From Thermoplasmata archaeon (lineage in GTDB: Archaea; Thermoplasmatota; Thermoplasmata; Thermoplasmatales; Aciduliprofundaceae), in assembly GCA_021163705.1 (NCBI GenBank), contig JAGGTO010000148.1, positions 1 to 10,401 on the forward strand: a stretch of DNA of 10,401 nucleotides. Direction: 5' to 3'. Shown one piece after another: positions 1 through 6,683 of the stretch. Positions within the stretch are counted from its first letter, which is position 1; each line of letters begins with the position of its first letter. A program made the translations under genes and the position numbers. Below the pieces are notes generated by a model, which did not search any database, was not told the DNA's origin, and was given only the letters and a program-made list of their open reading frames with translations.

Positions 1-290
1 AGCAATTTCTTTGCCTCCGGGCTCATCCTATCCGGGGTCCAGGGAGGATCGAAGGTAAGCTCAATTTCCACATCTTTCACACCAGGTATAGCCTTAACTT
101 TGTGATATACATCCGCAACTATGACATTTGCAAGTGGGCATGCTGGAGTTGTTAGCGTCATTTTTATATAAACGACATCCCCCTCCTTGACTTTTACCTC
201 GTAAATTAATCCTAGATTGACAACATCGATTCCAAGCTCCATATCTATTGCTTTCTTGAGCTCATTCCATACCTCTTTCTCGGTCACCAT
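1..290 (-). CDS. DUF59/MIP18-family Fe-S assembly protein (partial, C-terminus outside window)
   Basis: The minus strand reads from ATG at 290 to the window edge without a stop, giving 96 residues beginning MVTEKEVWNELKKAID. The family signature is visible: a GIDVVNLGLIYEV stretch, then LTTPACPLAN with the single conserved cysteine at about residue 53, then FDPPWTPDRMS near the edge. Proteins of this family (SufT, PaaD, CIA2/MIP18 relatives) act in cytosolic iron-sulfur cluster assembly or transfer, the cysteine probably contacting cluster or metal; the precise client here is unknown. The start is fixed by the absence of an in-frame upstream ATG and by a TATA box about 26 bp before it, which implies a leaderless mRNA. 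It is divergent from kptA. Only the last few residues should be missing, since the family is usually about 100 residues long. A PaaD role is unlikely because no phenylacetate genes are seen nearby. Confidence 0.88.
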   Translation of the reverse strand, partial: MVTEKEVWNELKKAIDMELGIDVVNLGLIYEVKVKEGDVVYIKMTLTTPACPLANVIVADVYHKVKAIPGVKDVEIELTFDPPWTPDRMSPEAKKL

Positions 291-312
291 GGTTGTGAGA
301 AAACTCCATGCA

Positions 313-320
313 TATTTAAA
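313..320 (-). promoter_or_regulatory. TATA box for the DUF59 gene (leaderless)
   Basis: TTTAAATA on the minus strand is centred about 26-27 bp before the ATG at 290. That is the usual archaeal TATA-to-initiation distance, so transcription should start at or next to the start codon. No Shine-Dalgarno sequence lies between. Predicted from spacing and sequence only. Confidence 0.55.
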
Positions 321-362
321 TTTACGGTACAAAATTATCCATTCCAGAAGTTGGTGGATAAT

Positions 363-370
363 CTTTATAT
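363..370 (+). promoter_or_regulatory. TATA box for kptA
   Basis: CTTTATAT lies about 27 bp before an A-rich stretch at 391-395, giving a short leader of roughly 12 nt before ATG 407. It is about 45 bp from the oppositely oriented TATA box of the DUF59 gene, so the two divergent genes seem to have separate core promoters. Predicted from sequence only. Confidence 0.45.
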
Positions 371-395
371 TTCTAATGGCATTTCCACACAAAAA

Positions 396-402
396 GGGTG
401 AT
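396..402 (+). promoter_or_regulatory. Ribosome binding site choosing ATG 407 of kptA
   Basis: GGGTGAT pairs with the 3' end of archaeal 16S rRNA (ATCACC) and ends 4 nt before ATG 407. It argues against the more upstream GTG 398 and ATG 401, which lie inside it. hydB shows the same arrangement (GTGAT, 4 nt, ATG). Confidence 0.5.
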
Positions 403-406
403 GTTG

Positions 407-1177
407 ATGGTTCAACTGAGGGAGTGCGAAAAGCATGGACCGTTTCGTGGGGATAGATGTCCCATATGTGGTGAGGAGGGCAAGTTTCTTTTAAATGACT
501 GGGAGCTAACGGCAATAAGCAGGATGCTCACAGGTATATTGAGACATTTTCCAGAGAAGTTTGGAGTAAAGCTGGACGAGCATGGATGGGCGCCTCTTTA
601 CGAGATAGTGAGAGGTATAAAGAGAAAGCATCGTAGATTCAGATGGTTGAGAATAAGACATATTGTGGCACTGGTTCTCACGGATGATAAGGGAAGATAT
701 CAGCTGGATATGGAGAACAAAAGAGTAAGGGCTACCTATGGGCATTCAATTAAAGTAGATTTATCTGATTTGCCAAAGGAAGGCATCCCAGATGTGCTCT
801 ACTATCCCACAACGGAGGAGGAGCTGGAGTTCATCCAGGAGATAGGATTGAAACCTGGAGACAGGAAATGGGTGCATCTAAGCAGGACATATAAAGATGC
901 GTATATTGCAGGTCGCCATAGGGTGGATGATCCGGTGATTTTGGAAGTGGACGCTAAAGGTGCCATAGAAGCGGGCTATGAAATATATGCCGCTGCCAAA
1001 ACTGTATTTATCACTCATGAGATACCTCCAGAGTTTGTTAGGGTGGCGGAGAAGCAAGAGGTTGAGCTCTCTGAGGAGGAACTGGAGAGAATTGAGGAAG
1101 AACGAAGAAGAAGGGAGAAGAAGCTACAGAGGGAAAGGGAGAAGCTTGAAAGAGAGAGGGAAAAGGGTAAAAATTAA
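407..1177 (+). CDS. kptA: RNA 2'-phosphotransferase KptA (Tpt1 family) with N-terminal zinc ribbon
   Basis: Tpt1/KptA enzymes remove an internal RNA 2'-phosphate onto NAD+, yielding ADP-ribose 1'',2''-cyclic phosphate and nicotinamide. The 256-residue product starts with a small zinc-ribbon-like module (C7, H10, C18, C21) common in archaeal KptA. Conserved core elements follow: the Arg-His pair R46-H47, HGWAPLYEIV (59-68), RATYGHS (108-114), the YYPTTEEELEFI and VHLSRTYKDA blocks, and a late AAKTVFITHEIP. ATG 407 is preferred because GGGTGAT (396-402), complementary to the archaeal 16S 3' end, ends 4 nt before it; GTG 398 and ATG 401 would overlap this ribosome binding site. The last 35 residues are almost all Glu, Arg and Lys, probably a charged helix. 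Archaeal tRNA ligation by RtcB leaves no 2'-phosphate, so the natural substrate is not settled. The gene ends 31 bp before tRNA-Ala. Confidence 0.93.
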   Translation: MVQLRECEKHGPFRGDRCPICGEEGKFLLNDWELTAISRMLTGILRHFPEKFGVKLDEHGWAPLYEIVRGIKRKHRRFRWLRIRHIVALVLTDDKGRYQLDMENKRVRATYGHSIKVDLSDLPKEGIPDVLYYPTTEEELEFIQEIGLKPGDRKWVHLSRTYKDAYIAGRHRVDDPVILEVDAKGAIEAGYEIYAAAKTVFITHEIPPEFVRVAEKQEVELSEEELERIEEERRRREKKLQREREKLEREREKGKN

Positions 1178-1181
1178 TATA
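1174..1181 (+). promoter_or_regulatory. Probable TATA box of tRNA-Ala
   Basis: TTAATATA is centred near 1177, about 31 bp before the first base of the mature tRNA, which would place initiation about 4 nt before it. It overlaps the stop codon of kptA. Read-through from kptA could also supply the tRNA. Confidence 0.4.
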
Positions 1182-1208
1182 GGGATGCTACATAACCTGG
1201 TATTGCGT

Positions 1209-1282
1209 GGGCCGGTAGATCAGCCCGGAAGATCGCCACCTTGGCATGGTGGAGGCCGCGGGTTCAAATCCCGCCCGGTCCA
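1209..1282 (+). tRNA. tRNA-Ala (anticodon GGC)
   Basis: A complete cloverleaf can be folded by eye. The acceptor arms 1209-1215 and 1275-1281 pair over 7 bp, including a G3-T70 wobble, the classic alanine identity pair. The D stem is GATC/GATC (1218-1221, 1231-1234). The anticodon stem CCACC/GGTGG (1236-1240, 1248-1252) encloses the loop TTGGCAT with anticodon GGC. The T stem GCGGG/CCCGC (1258-1262, 1270-1274) encloses TTCAAAT. The discriminator is A1282. There is no encoded CCA and no intron. It reads codon GCC and, by wobble, GCT. Confidence 0.96.
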
Positions 1283-1310
1283 TTCCTCTTGGAATGTCCC
1301 AGGCTTAGTC

Positions 1311-1328
1311 GCAAAAACAAGTTTTTGC
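1311..1328. terminator. T-rich perfect palindrome downstream of tRNA-Ala
   Basis: GCAAAAAC-AA-GTTTTTGC is a perfect 8-bp inverted repeat with a 2-base centre. It gives a T5 run on both strands 29 bp beyond the tRNA. Archaeal termination relies on T runs, so this could end the tRNA transcript and stop antisense transcription. A close copy recurs 105 bp downstream at 1416-1432. Confidence 0.4.
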
Positions 1329-1370
1329 TCCTCCCGCCCGGTCCACCTAAGCCCCTTTCTTAGAAAGAAA
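1313..1370 (+). repeat. 58-bp repeat copy 1, carrying a tRNA-Ala 3'-tail duplicate
   Basis: By hand alignment this stretch matches 1418-1475 at 51 of 58 positions with no gaps. Inside it, 1332-1345 is an exact 14-base copy of the last 14 bases of tRNA-Ala (1269-1282). It ends with a hairpin-forming segment, CTTTCTT/AAGAAAG (1355-1361, 1365-1371) around an AGA triloop. No gene or attached tRNA body accompanies the tail, so it is a tail-only duplicate, perhaps left by integration at the tRNA gene or by local duplication. Confidence 0.8.
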
Positions 1371-1417
1371 GTGGCTTTACCCCCAAAGAAGGAAAATTAT
1401 TTTCAGTGTCACTCACA

Positions 1418-1475
1418 AAAAACAAGTTTTTGCTCCTCCCATCTAGTCCACTCAAGTCCCTTTCTTAGAAAGAAA
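1418..1475 (+). repeat. 58-bp repeat copy 2, with degenerate tRNA-Ala tail
   Basis: This is the second copy, offset by exactly 105 bp from copy 1. The tRNA-tail part (1437-1450) has diverged at four positions from the real tRNA end, while the flanking T-rich palindrome and the CTTTCTT-type segment are kept. All seven differences between the copies are transitions. The 47 bp between the copies (1371-1417) is unrelated to them. Confidence 0.78.
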
Positions 1476-1531
1476 ATAAGGGCGGGGAAGGCGCTCTTAT
1501 CAACCTCAAAGCCCTTTAAAAAAGTGCCTGT

Positions 1532-1569
1532 GCCTCGCAGAGCGAGGCTTGCTCGCAACCTTCGGTTGC
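1532..1569 (+). promoter_or_regulatory. Tandem GC-rich hairpins with a competing alternative pairing, upstream of dph6
   Basis: Hairpin 1 is GCCTCGC (1532-1538), triloop AGA, GCGAGGC (1542-1548). Hairpin 2 is GCAACC (1555-1560), triloop TTC, GGTTGC (1564-1569). A third pairing, GCGAG (1542-1546) with CTCGC (1552-1556), would use arms of both and exclude them. The ribosome binding site of dph6 follows 30 bp later. This may be a cis-acting RNA switch or terminator/processing element in the dph6 leader, or just a repeat remnant. Nothing further is recognised in the 1283-1598 intergenic stretch besides the repeats listed. Confidence 0.4.
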
Positions 1570-1598
1570 TCGTTTACCCCAAAAGAAAAAATATTTTT

Positions 1599-1606
1599 GG
1601 AGGAGG
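1599..1606 (+). promoter_or_regulatory. Strong ribosome binding site of dph6
   Basis: GGAGGAGG ends 5 nt before ATG 1612. It decides for ATG 1612 over an in-frame TTG at 1549, whose extra 21 codons would run through the hairpin region and are not protein-like. Confidence 0.75.
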
Positions 1607-1611
1607 ATGCT

Positions 1612-2277
1612 ATGAGGGCAATTGCCCTGTTCTCGGGGGGTAAGGATTCCACATATGCCCTTTACATAGCCATGCAACAGGGATTTGATATAGAGAAACT
1701 TGTGACAATATCTCCTCGACGGGAAGATTCCTATATGTATCATGTGCCTGCGATTGAGAGGACAAAATATCAGGCCGAGGCCCTGGGAATCCGGCAGGAT
1801 ATTTACAGGATAGGCGATTCTCCAGAGGAATTGAAAGAGGTGCTGAAAAATTATCAGGTGGATGCTGTTGTAAGCGGTGCCATAGCATCAAATTATCAGA
1901 AGACGAGGATAGAGGAAGTATGCGAGGATCTGGGCTTACTCTCCTATATGCCTCTATGGGGAAAGAACCAGAGGATGCTTCTTGAGGATATGCTTCTTGC
2001 AGATTTCAAGATAATGATCGTCGCCATAGCAGCCTATGGCCTCGATGAACGCTACTTGGGAAAGGTAATGGATCATAAGCTGCTGCTTGAGCTTCAAGAA
2101 CTTCAAGAGAAATACTCAATAAATGTTGCGGGGGAAGGTGGCGAATACGAGACCTATGTGCTATATGCTCCCATTTTCAGGAAAGAGATAGTTGTAGAAC
2201 TTATGGAGAGACAGTGGGATGGGGTTCGAGGAAATGTGATCCTTAAAAAATTGAGATTGAAGGATGTGGTAACATGA
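1612..2277 (+). CDS. dph6: Diphthine--ammonia ligase (Dph6 / MJ0570-type ATP-binding protein)
   Basis: Dph6 catalyses the last step of diphthamide synthesis, the ATP-dependent amidation of diphthine on the conserved histidine of elongation factor 2. The 221-residue protein begins MRAIALFSGGKDS, with the PP-loop ATP-pyrophosphatase motif SGGKDS at residues 8-13. Further family blocks are SGAIASNYQKTRIEEVC, and GEGGEYETYVLYAP near the C-terminus, typical of the archaeal single-domain form (eukaryotic Dph6 carries extra RidA-like domains). The length fits the archaeal family. The start is set by GGAGGAGG 5 nt upstream. The stop codon overlaps the next gene's start (ATGA, 2274-2277), so the two are translationally coupled. 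The leader contains a hairpin array that might regulate it. The family assignment is firm; the exact reaction is known from relatives rather than shown here. Confidence 0.93.
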   Translation: MRAIALFSGGKDSTYALYIAMQQGFDIEKLVTISPRREDSYMYHVPAIERTKYQAEALGIRQDIYRIGDSPEELKEVLKNYQVDAVVSGAIASNYQKTRIEEVCEDLGLLSYMPLWGKNQRMLLEDMLLADFKIMIVAIAAYGLDERYLGKVMDHKLLLELQELQEKYSINVAGEGGEYETYVLYAPIFRKEIVVELMERQWDGVRGNVILKKLRLKDVVT

Positions 2278-3863
2278 AAAATATGGTCGGATTTGTGAAT
2301 GGAAAAATCTATGTCTCTTTCAAACCTCTTAAAGTGAGAGAGGCTTTGCTTATTTTTGATGGAAAAGTTATGTATGCTGGTAAGAAGAAGATAGTGGAAG
2401 AAGTATGCAGACTAATGGGCAGCCCTATTGTTGATCTTGAAGGGAAAGTTGTTCTTCCCGGGTTCATAGATTCCCATATGCATCTGGATGAGCTTGGAAT
2501 GTATTTAAATATGATTGATCTTAGAGGAGTCAAGAGCATCAGAGAGCTTCAAGAGAAGGTGAGAAGATATGCATCCACCAGCGAGAATTTCTGGATTCTC
2601 GGACATGGATGGGACCATGAAATTTTCAGTGAGAGACGATGGCCAACCCGATGGGATCTGGATGAGGTAGTTAAAGATCGCCCGGTTATGCTAACCCGAG
2701 TTTGTCTTCATGCGGCAGTTCTCAATACAAGGGCTATGGAACTAACGGGCATTTTAAATCTTAATCTCCCTGGTGTGATAAGGGATGAGAATGGAGATGC
2801 CACGGGTATTGTGAAAGAGGAAGCACTTGAAATAGTCAGGGAGAAATTCCGTGAGACTCTTACCCCCACAGAATACGGGAAATTTTTGAAGGATGCTATG
2901 GAGTATGCAGCTTCTCAGGGTGTAACTACTGTTGGGTTTGTTAGCTGTGATGAAAGGTCTTTAAAAGAGCTCATCAGGTTGGAGAAAAAGATTAGGATCC
3001 GTATATATCTCAATCCTGGAAGAAAAAAACTTGGAGAAGGTGGTAGGTACGGTACTATGGATCTTTTAGAAGCTCTCAAAAAACTTGGTATAAGGAAAGC
3101 TTTCGGAAATGAATGGCTAAAGATACAGGGTATAAAAATTCTTGCTGATGGAAGTCTAGGTGCAAGAACTGCCTGGCTCTCTGAACCTTACAGTGATGAT
3201 CCCTCCACCGTAGGTGCTCCGAATATAGATAAGAATCTGCTGGAGGATATAGTTAGAGAATCTCATACATTAGGGCTTCAAATGGCCGTACATGGCATAG
3301 GGGATAGAACAATAGATATGATTCTTGATGTGTATGCCCGCCTGAAAGATGCGAAAGCTTCTCGGCATAGAATTGAGCATGTTTCTGTAATTCGAGAAGA
3401 TCAGATTGAGAGGATGGCAGAACTTGGTGTGGTAGCCTCTGTACAGCCCCATTTTATAATCACAGACTGGTGGACAGAAAAACGACTTGGAGAGAATAGA
3501 AAGAGATGGATTTATCCATTCAGAAGTATGATGGAGAAGAGTATAATTATAGGTTTGGGTACAGATTCTCCTGTGGAGCCCCTCAATCCATGGGAAACTG
3601 TATATGCTGCAGTAACTAGAGGAAAATATGAGAAATCAAATATCTGTGAGGAATCTCAGAATCTTACCTTGGAGGAGGCCCTTCATGCTTATACATTGGG
3701 TTCAGCCTACATAATGTTTGAGGAGAATACCCTTGGAACTCTCGAGATAGGAAAATTGGCTGATTTTATTATAGTTGATAGAGATCCATTTCATGTTGAT
3801 GAAAAAGATTTGAAGGAGATAAAGGTACTCGCTACTTACATAGGAGGAAAGAAGGTATACTAA
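2274..3863 (+). CDS. YtcJ-like metal-dependent amidohydrolase
   Basis: The 529-residue protein belongs to the amidohydrolase superfamily, Amidohydro_3/YtcJ branch (homologues are often named AepA-like). Seen in order: a small N-terminal beta domain, LPGFIDSHMHLDELG with H68-x-H70, the segment KILADGSLGARTAWL with K288 as the possible carboxylated or catalytic lysine, H340 in AVHGIGD, H369 in RIEHV, D431 in GLGTDSPVEPLNPWE, and a C-terminal LEIGKLADFIIVDRDPF block that closes the beta domain. All expected metal ligands are present, so it should be an active cytosolic hydrolase of amide or similar bonds. The substrate cannot be told from sequence. It overlaps dph6 by 4 bases; ATG 2283 is an alternative start. 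It converges with hydA, with only 14 bp between the stops. Confidence 0.9.
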   Translation: MKNMVGFVNGKIYVSFKPLKVREALLIFDGKVMYAGKKKIVEEVCRLMGSPIVDLEGKVVLPGFIDSHMHLDELGMYLNMIDLRGVKSIRELQEKVRRYASTSENFWILGHGWDHEIFSERRWPTRWDLDEVVKDRPVMLTRVCLHAAVLNTRAMELTGILNLNLPGVIRDENGDATGIVKEEALEIVREKFRETLTPTEYGKFLKDAMEYAASQGVTTVGFVSCDERSLKELIRLEKKIRIRIYLNPGRKKLGEGGRYGTMDLLEALKKLGIRKAFGNEWLKIQGIKILADGSLGARTAWLSEPYSDDPSTVGAPNIDKNLLEDIVRESHTLGLQMAVHGIGDRTIDMILDVYARLKDAKASRHRIEHVSVIREDQIERMAELGVVASVQPHFIITDWWTEKRLGENRKRWIYPFRSMMEKSIIIGLGTDSPVEPLNPWETVYAAVTRGKYEKSNICEESQNLTLEEALHAYTLGSAYIMFEENTLGTLEIGKLADFIIVDRDPFHVDEKDLKEIKVLATYIGGKKVY

Positions 3864-3877
3864 AAAACTTAAAATTG

Positions 3878-5143
3878 TTATTTCACCCTTACCACATGCA
3901 CCGAGCAGGAAATGCATGGATCATATGCTCTTATTAACTTTTCCGCCTCCACTCTTATTACATCGTCACTCTCACAGGCAATCTCACTCAGATACCCTTG
4001 AAGATTTCTTTCAATGTTCTCAGTATTCATTGCTGTGGGTGTTATTATATTTGCATACGTACATCTTCCCTTCTTTATTCTGTAGTGGTGGATAAGCAAG
4101 CCTCGAGGAGCTTCAATTGCAGCTATACCTTCTCCATCAATCCTTCCCACATTTATCTTTTTAGGTTCATATTCCTTAGTTGAATCTGCAATTTCTAGTG
4201 ACTCAAGGGCATAGTGCACATTCTCTATTGCCTGTGCTGCATTTATAAGTGCAACCCTATTATTTGGAAATGATATCCTATAACTCTCTGCCAATTCTCT
4301 GGCTTCATCCCTGAGATAAGGGTTCAGATTCAGTCGTGAGAGAGCACCTACCATGTAATCTTTTCCATCAATCCTGGATCTCTTGGCTGTAGAGTAATCC
4401 ACTATATACTCCTTTATGTGTTCCATATACTTCTCCGCCGGAAATTCCACATGAGTGCTCTTTATCTTTCCATCATAGAGGGGTATGCTCTTCCCATTGT
4501 AAAGGGCCAAATATTCATTGTCTCTCTCATATGGAGGATATTCCAGCGAGAGGAAAAGCTCGGCAGTCTCGACTAACAAAGGATATATCTCCTTCATCTT
4601 CTTCCGATATCTCTCAATGCATTCTTTGCTTATTCTTTTGGTGAACCCTCCAACTTTAAGGGTACAGGGTTGAACAGCTCTCCCCCCAATTAGCGATGTC
4701 ATGTAATTAGTTGCCTCTTTTATTCTGAATGCCTTTTTAACTAGGTTTTTATGAGTAAGCGTAAGGGATATCACGCTCTCTGCATTCATATAATCTGGCA
4801 GGGCCAGAAAGTACAGATGAAGAATGTGGCTCTGAATGTGCGAACTTATGAGCATAAGCTCTCTTAATTTCTCTGCATTTTCAGGAACCTGGATACCTAA
4901 TGCATTTTCTACAGCCTTTACGCTTGCAAGCTCATGAGCCACTGTGCATATTCCACATATTCTCCCTGCTAATTCGTGAAGATATATGTAGCTCTTTCCT
5001 TTCATAAAGGCCTCAAAGTATCGTGAACCTTCATGCACTCCAAATATCACTCGCTTGAGCTCTTCATCTTCAATCTCTACAGTAAGATTCGCATGCCCCT
5101 CGATTTTGGTTATTTCATCTATTCTTATTCTTCTTTCAGCCAT
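3878..5143 (-). CDS. hydA: Cytosolic [NiFe] hydrogenase (sulfhydrogenase) alpha subunit, catalytic large subunit
   Basis: This is the Ni-Fe active-site subunit of a group 3b, NAD(P)-linked hydrogenase of the HydBGDA/SHI-SHII kind, which makes or oxidises H2 and may reduce sulfur. The N-terminal L1 motif RICGICTVAH (61-70) supplies C63 and C66. The C-terminal L2 motif DPCISCSVH supplies C410 and C413, followed by H416. Five residues (VVRVK) follow that histidine, matching the short tail that a maturation protease removes in this family. The length of 421 residues is normal for the family. Conserved EAPRGLLIHHY and NIITPTAMN blocks are present. The gene is last in the operon and overlaps hydD by 19 bases. 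No maturation protease or Hyp genes lie in this window, so they must be elsewhere. All four nickel cysteines are intact. Confidence 0.95.
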   Translation of the reverse strand: MAERRIRIDEITKIEGHANLTVEIEDEELKRVIFGVHEGSRYFEAFMKGKSYIYLHELAGRICGICTVAHELASVKAVENALGIQVPENAEKLRELMLISSHIQSHILHLYFLALPDYMNAESVISLTLTHKNLVKKAFRIKEATNYMTSLIGGRAVQPCTLKVGGFTKRISKECIERYRKKMKEIYPLLVETAELFLSLEYPPYERDNEYLALYNGKSIPLYDGKIKSTHVEFPAEKYMEHIKEYIVDYSTAKRSRIDGKDYMVGALSRLNLNPYLRDEARELAESYRISFPNNRVALINAAQAIENVHYALESLEIADSTKEYEPKKINVGRIDGEGIAAIEAPRGLLIHHYRIKKGRCTYANIITPTAMNTENIERNLQGYLSEIACESDDVIRVEAEKLIRAYDPCISCSVHVVRVK

Positions 5144-5871
5144 CCTATAACCTCCTTCAGTTTTTCGTATGAAAAAAGAGAAAGAGCCTCTATTATTTCT
5201 TCCTTCGAGAATCCGATGTCCTGAAGCACCTTAATGTGACCTTTGATATTTGCATCTTCGTAGGGGCCTCTACAGCCGAGACAGGGCTTTCCATTGCTAG
5301 GACATAGAGCTTTACAGCCTCCTCTTGTTATGGGTCCCAAGCACAGATAGCCCTGATCAAGAAGGCAGTTGTTTTCTCTTAAAGAGCACTCCACACACAC
5401 GCTGTACTCTTTATCTTTATACTTCTTGCCAAGTATAATTGAGGTGATGAGTTCCATCAATTCCTCCTTGGAGAATGGACATCCATAGAGATGGTAGTCA
5501 ACATCCACATAGTAATCCAGTGGCTTGGGATCTACGGGCATTTCTGGTGGAAATCCACCATAGACTTCCATAGCTTCCTTTTTGGACATTGTGTTAACCA
5601 TAGCTGATACACCACCCGTAACTGCACATGTTCCAAGAGCCACCAGTACATTGCAATCTTTCCTTATCTTTAAGAGCTTCAAAATTTCTTCCCTATTGGT
5701 GGGAGTTCCCTCCACAAAGGCTATATCCACAGGCATCTCATTGTACTCCTTTGCAAGTCTGAAATTCTCAATGCCAAAATGCTTTAACAGATCCAGAATT
5801 TTTTCCTCAAGATTGAGAAACTGTACAGAGCAACCTTCACAGCAGGAAAGGGAGAATATGCCTATCTTCAA
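5125..5871 (-). CDS. hydD: Sulfhydrogenase delta subunit, [NiFe] hydrogenase small subunit
   Basis: The small subunit carries electrons from the Ni-Fe site. In its 248 residues, C11 and C14 (SCCEGC), C82 (GTCAVTGG) and C131 (LYGCPF) form the proximal [4Fe-4S] site. Eight further cysteines (159, 162, 169, 177, 186, 190, 197, 200) suit two more [4Fe-4S] clusters, as in group 3 cytosolic enzymes. There is no Tat signal peptide, in keeping with a cytosolic complex. It shares ATGA (5868-5871) with hydG upstream and overlaps hydA downstream, so it is translationally coupled on both sides. The C-terminal 45 residues form a predicted small helical tail. Confidence 0.94.
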   Translation of the reverse strand: MKIGIFSLSCCEGCSVQFLNLEEKILDLLKHFGIENFRLAKEYNEMPVDIAFVEGTPTNREEILKLLKIRKDCNVLVALGTCAVTGGVSAMVNTMSKKEAMEVYGGFPPEMPVDPKPLDYYVDVDYHLYGCPFSKEELMELITSIILGKKYKDKEYSVCVECSLRENNCLLDQGYLCLGPITRGGCKALCPSNGKPCLGCRGPYEDANIKGHIKVLQDIGFSKEEIIEALSLFSYEKLKEVIGWLKEE

Positions 5872-6683
5872 TCCAACACCCCCTGCACCTCGTGTGGTTT
5901 TTCAATAAATCTAATAGCTCTATTAAGAGAGAAAACCGGACCATCTTTGCAAACATACACCCCACCAACTGCACAATGGCCGCAGATTCCTATACCACAT
6001 TTCATATTTCTTTCTAAGGAGAGATATATTTCACTGGGAGGAAATCCAAGTTCTATGAGAACCATTGATGTGTACTTCATCATAATAGGAGGACCACACA
6101 TCAGTGTGATTGTATCCGATACATGCTTTATTTTATCGCAAAGTGTGGTAACAACACCTACATGACCTTTCCAGCCATTCTCTGGTTCGTCAACAGTCAA
6201 AAGGAGATTCATATGCTTTGACCATTCATCGAATTTGTATTTGAAGAGCATGAGGGAAGGTTTTCTTGCTCCGTAGAGCAATGTAACTTCCTTGAACTTA
6301 TCTCTATTCTGACATACATGTTCAATCACAGGTTTAAGTGGAGCCAAACCTATTCCCCCTGCTGCGATAAGAAGATTCTTTCCTTCCACTTTCTCTATAG
6401 GCCATCCGTTGCCAAATGGTCCTCTTATTCCCACATAGTCACCTACTTTCATTCGGTGAATCTTATTTGTTACATTCCCCACAGCTCTTATGGTCAACTC
6501 TATGCATTCTCCATTCCCGCCAGAAATGGATATTGGTGCCTCACCATATCCAAAAACACTTAATTCCACAAATTGCCCGGGTTTGAATTTGAGAGGTGCT
6601 GATATTACGAAAGTCTTTGTATCCGGCGTTTCCTCTCTTATCTCCTTTATTTCAGCTAAAAATGGAAGATAGAGGTTATTCAT
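5868..6683 (-). CDS. hydG: Sulfhydrogenase gamma subunit, FAD/NAD(P)H-binding with [2Fe-2S]
   Basis: This subunit exchanges electrons with NAD(P)H. The 271-residue protein has the ferredoxin-reductase fold: an FAD-binding barrel with PGQFVELSVFGYGEAPISIS (35-54), the nucleotide-binding stretch IAAGGIGLAPLKPVI (106-120), MCGPPIMM (195-202), and a C-terminal [2Fe-2S] site with C229, C234, C237 and C245, the dihydroorotate dehydrogenase electron-transfer type. It overlaps hydB and hydD by 4 bases each. The general architecture could also be PyrK, but the neighbours fix it as hydrogenase gamma. Whether it prefers NADPH or NADH cannot be read directly. Confidence 0.94.
   Translation of the reverse strand: MNNLYLPFLAEIKEIREETPDTKTFVISAPLKFKPGQFVELSVFGYGEAPISISGGNGECIELTIRAVGNVTNKIHRMKVGDYVGIRGPFGNGWPIEKVEGKNLLIAAGGIGLAPLKPVIEHVCQNRDKFKEVTLLYGARKPSLMLFKYKFDEWSKHMNLLLTVDEPENGWKGHVGVVTTLCDKIKHVSDTITLMCGPPIMMKYTSMVLIELGFPPSEIYLSLERNMKCGIGICGHCAVGGVYVCKDGPVFSLNRAIRFIEKPHEVQGVLD

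Noticed and set aside
1311..1475. CRISPR array or REP-like array
   Set aside because: Only two copies, 105 bp apart, with 12% divergence and a single 47-bp spacer; no Cas genes nearby.
1478..1516. Stem AAGGGC/GCCCTT around a 27-base loop
   Set aside because: Only 6 bp across a long loop; likely by chance in this sequence.
1549..1611. N-terminal extension of Dph6 from TTG 1549
   Set aside because: It would translate the hairpin region; the PP-loop normally lies within the first 15 residues and GGAGGAGG points to ATG 1612.
978..1643. 221-residue plus-strand reading frame over the tRNA and intergenic repeats
   Set aside because: It runs out of frame through kptA and then through the tRNA and palindromes; its composition is not protein-like and it has no ribosome binding site.
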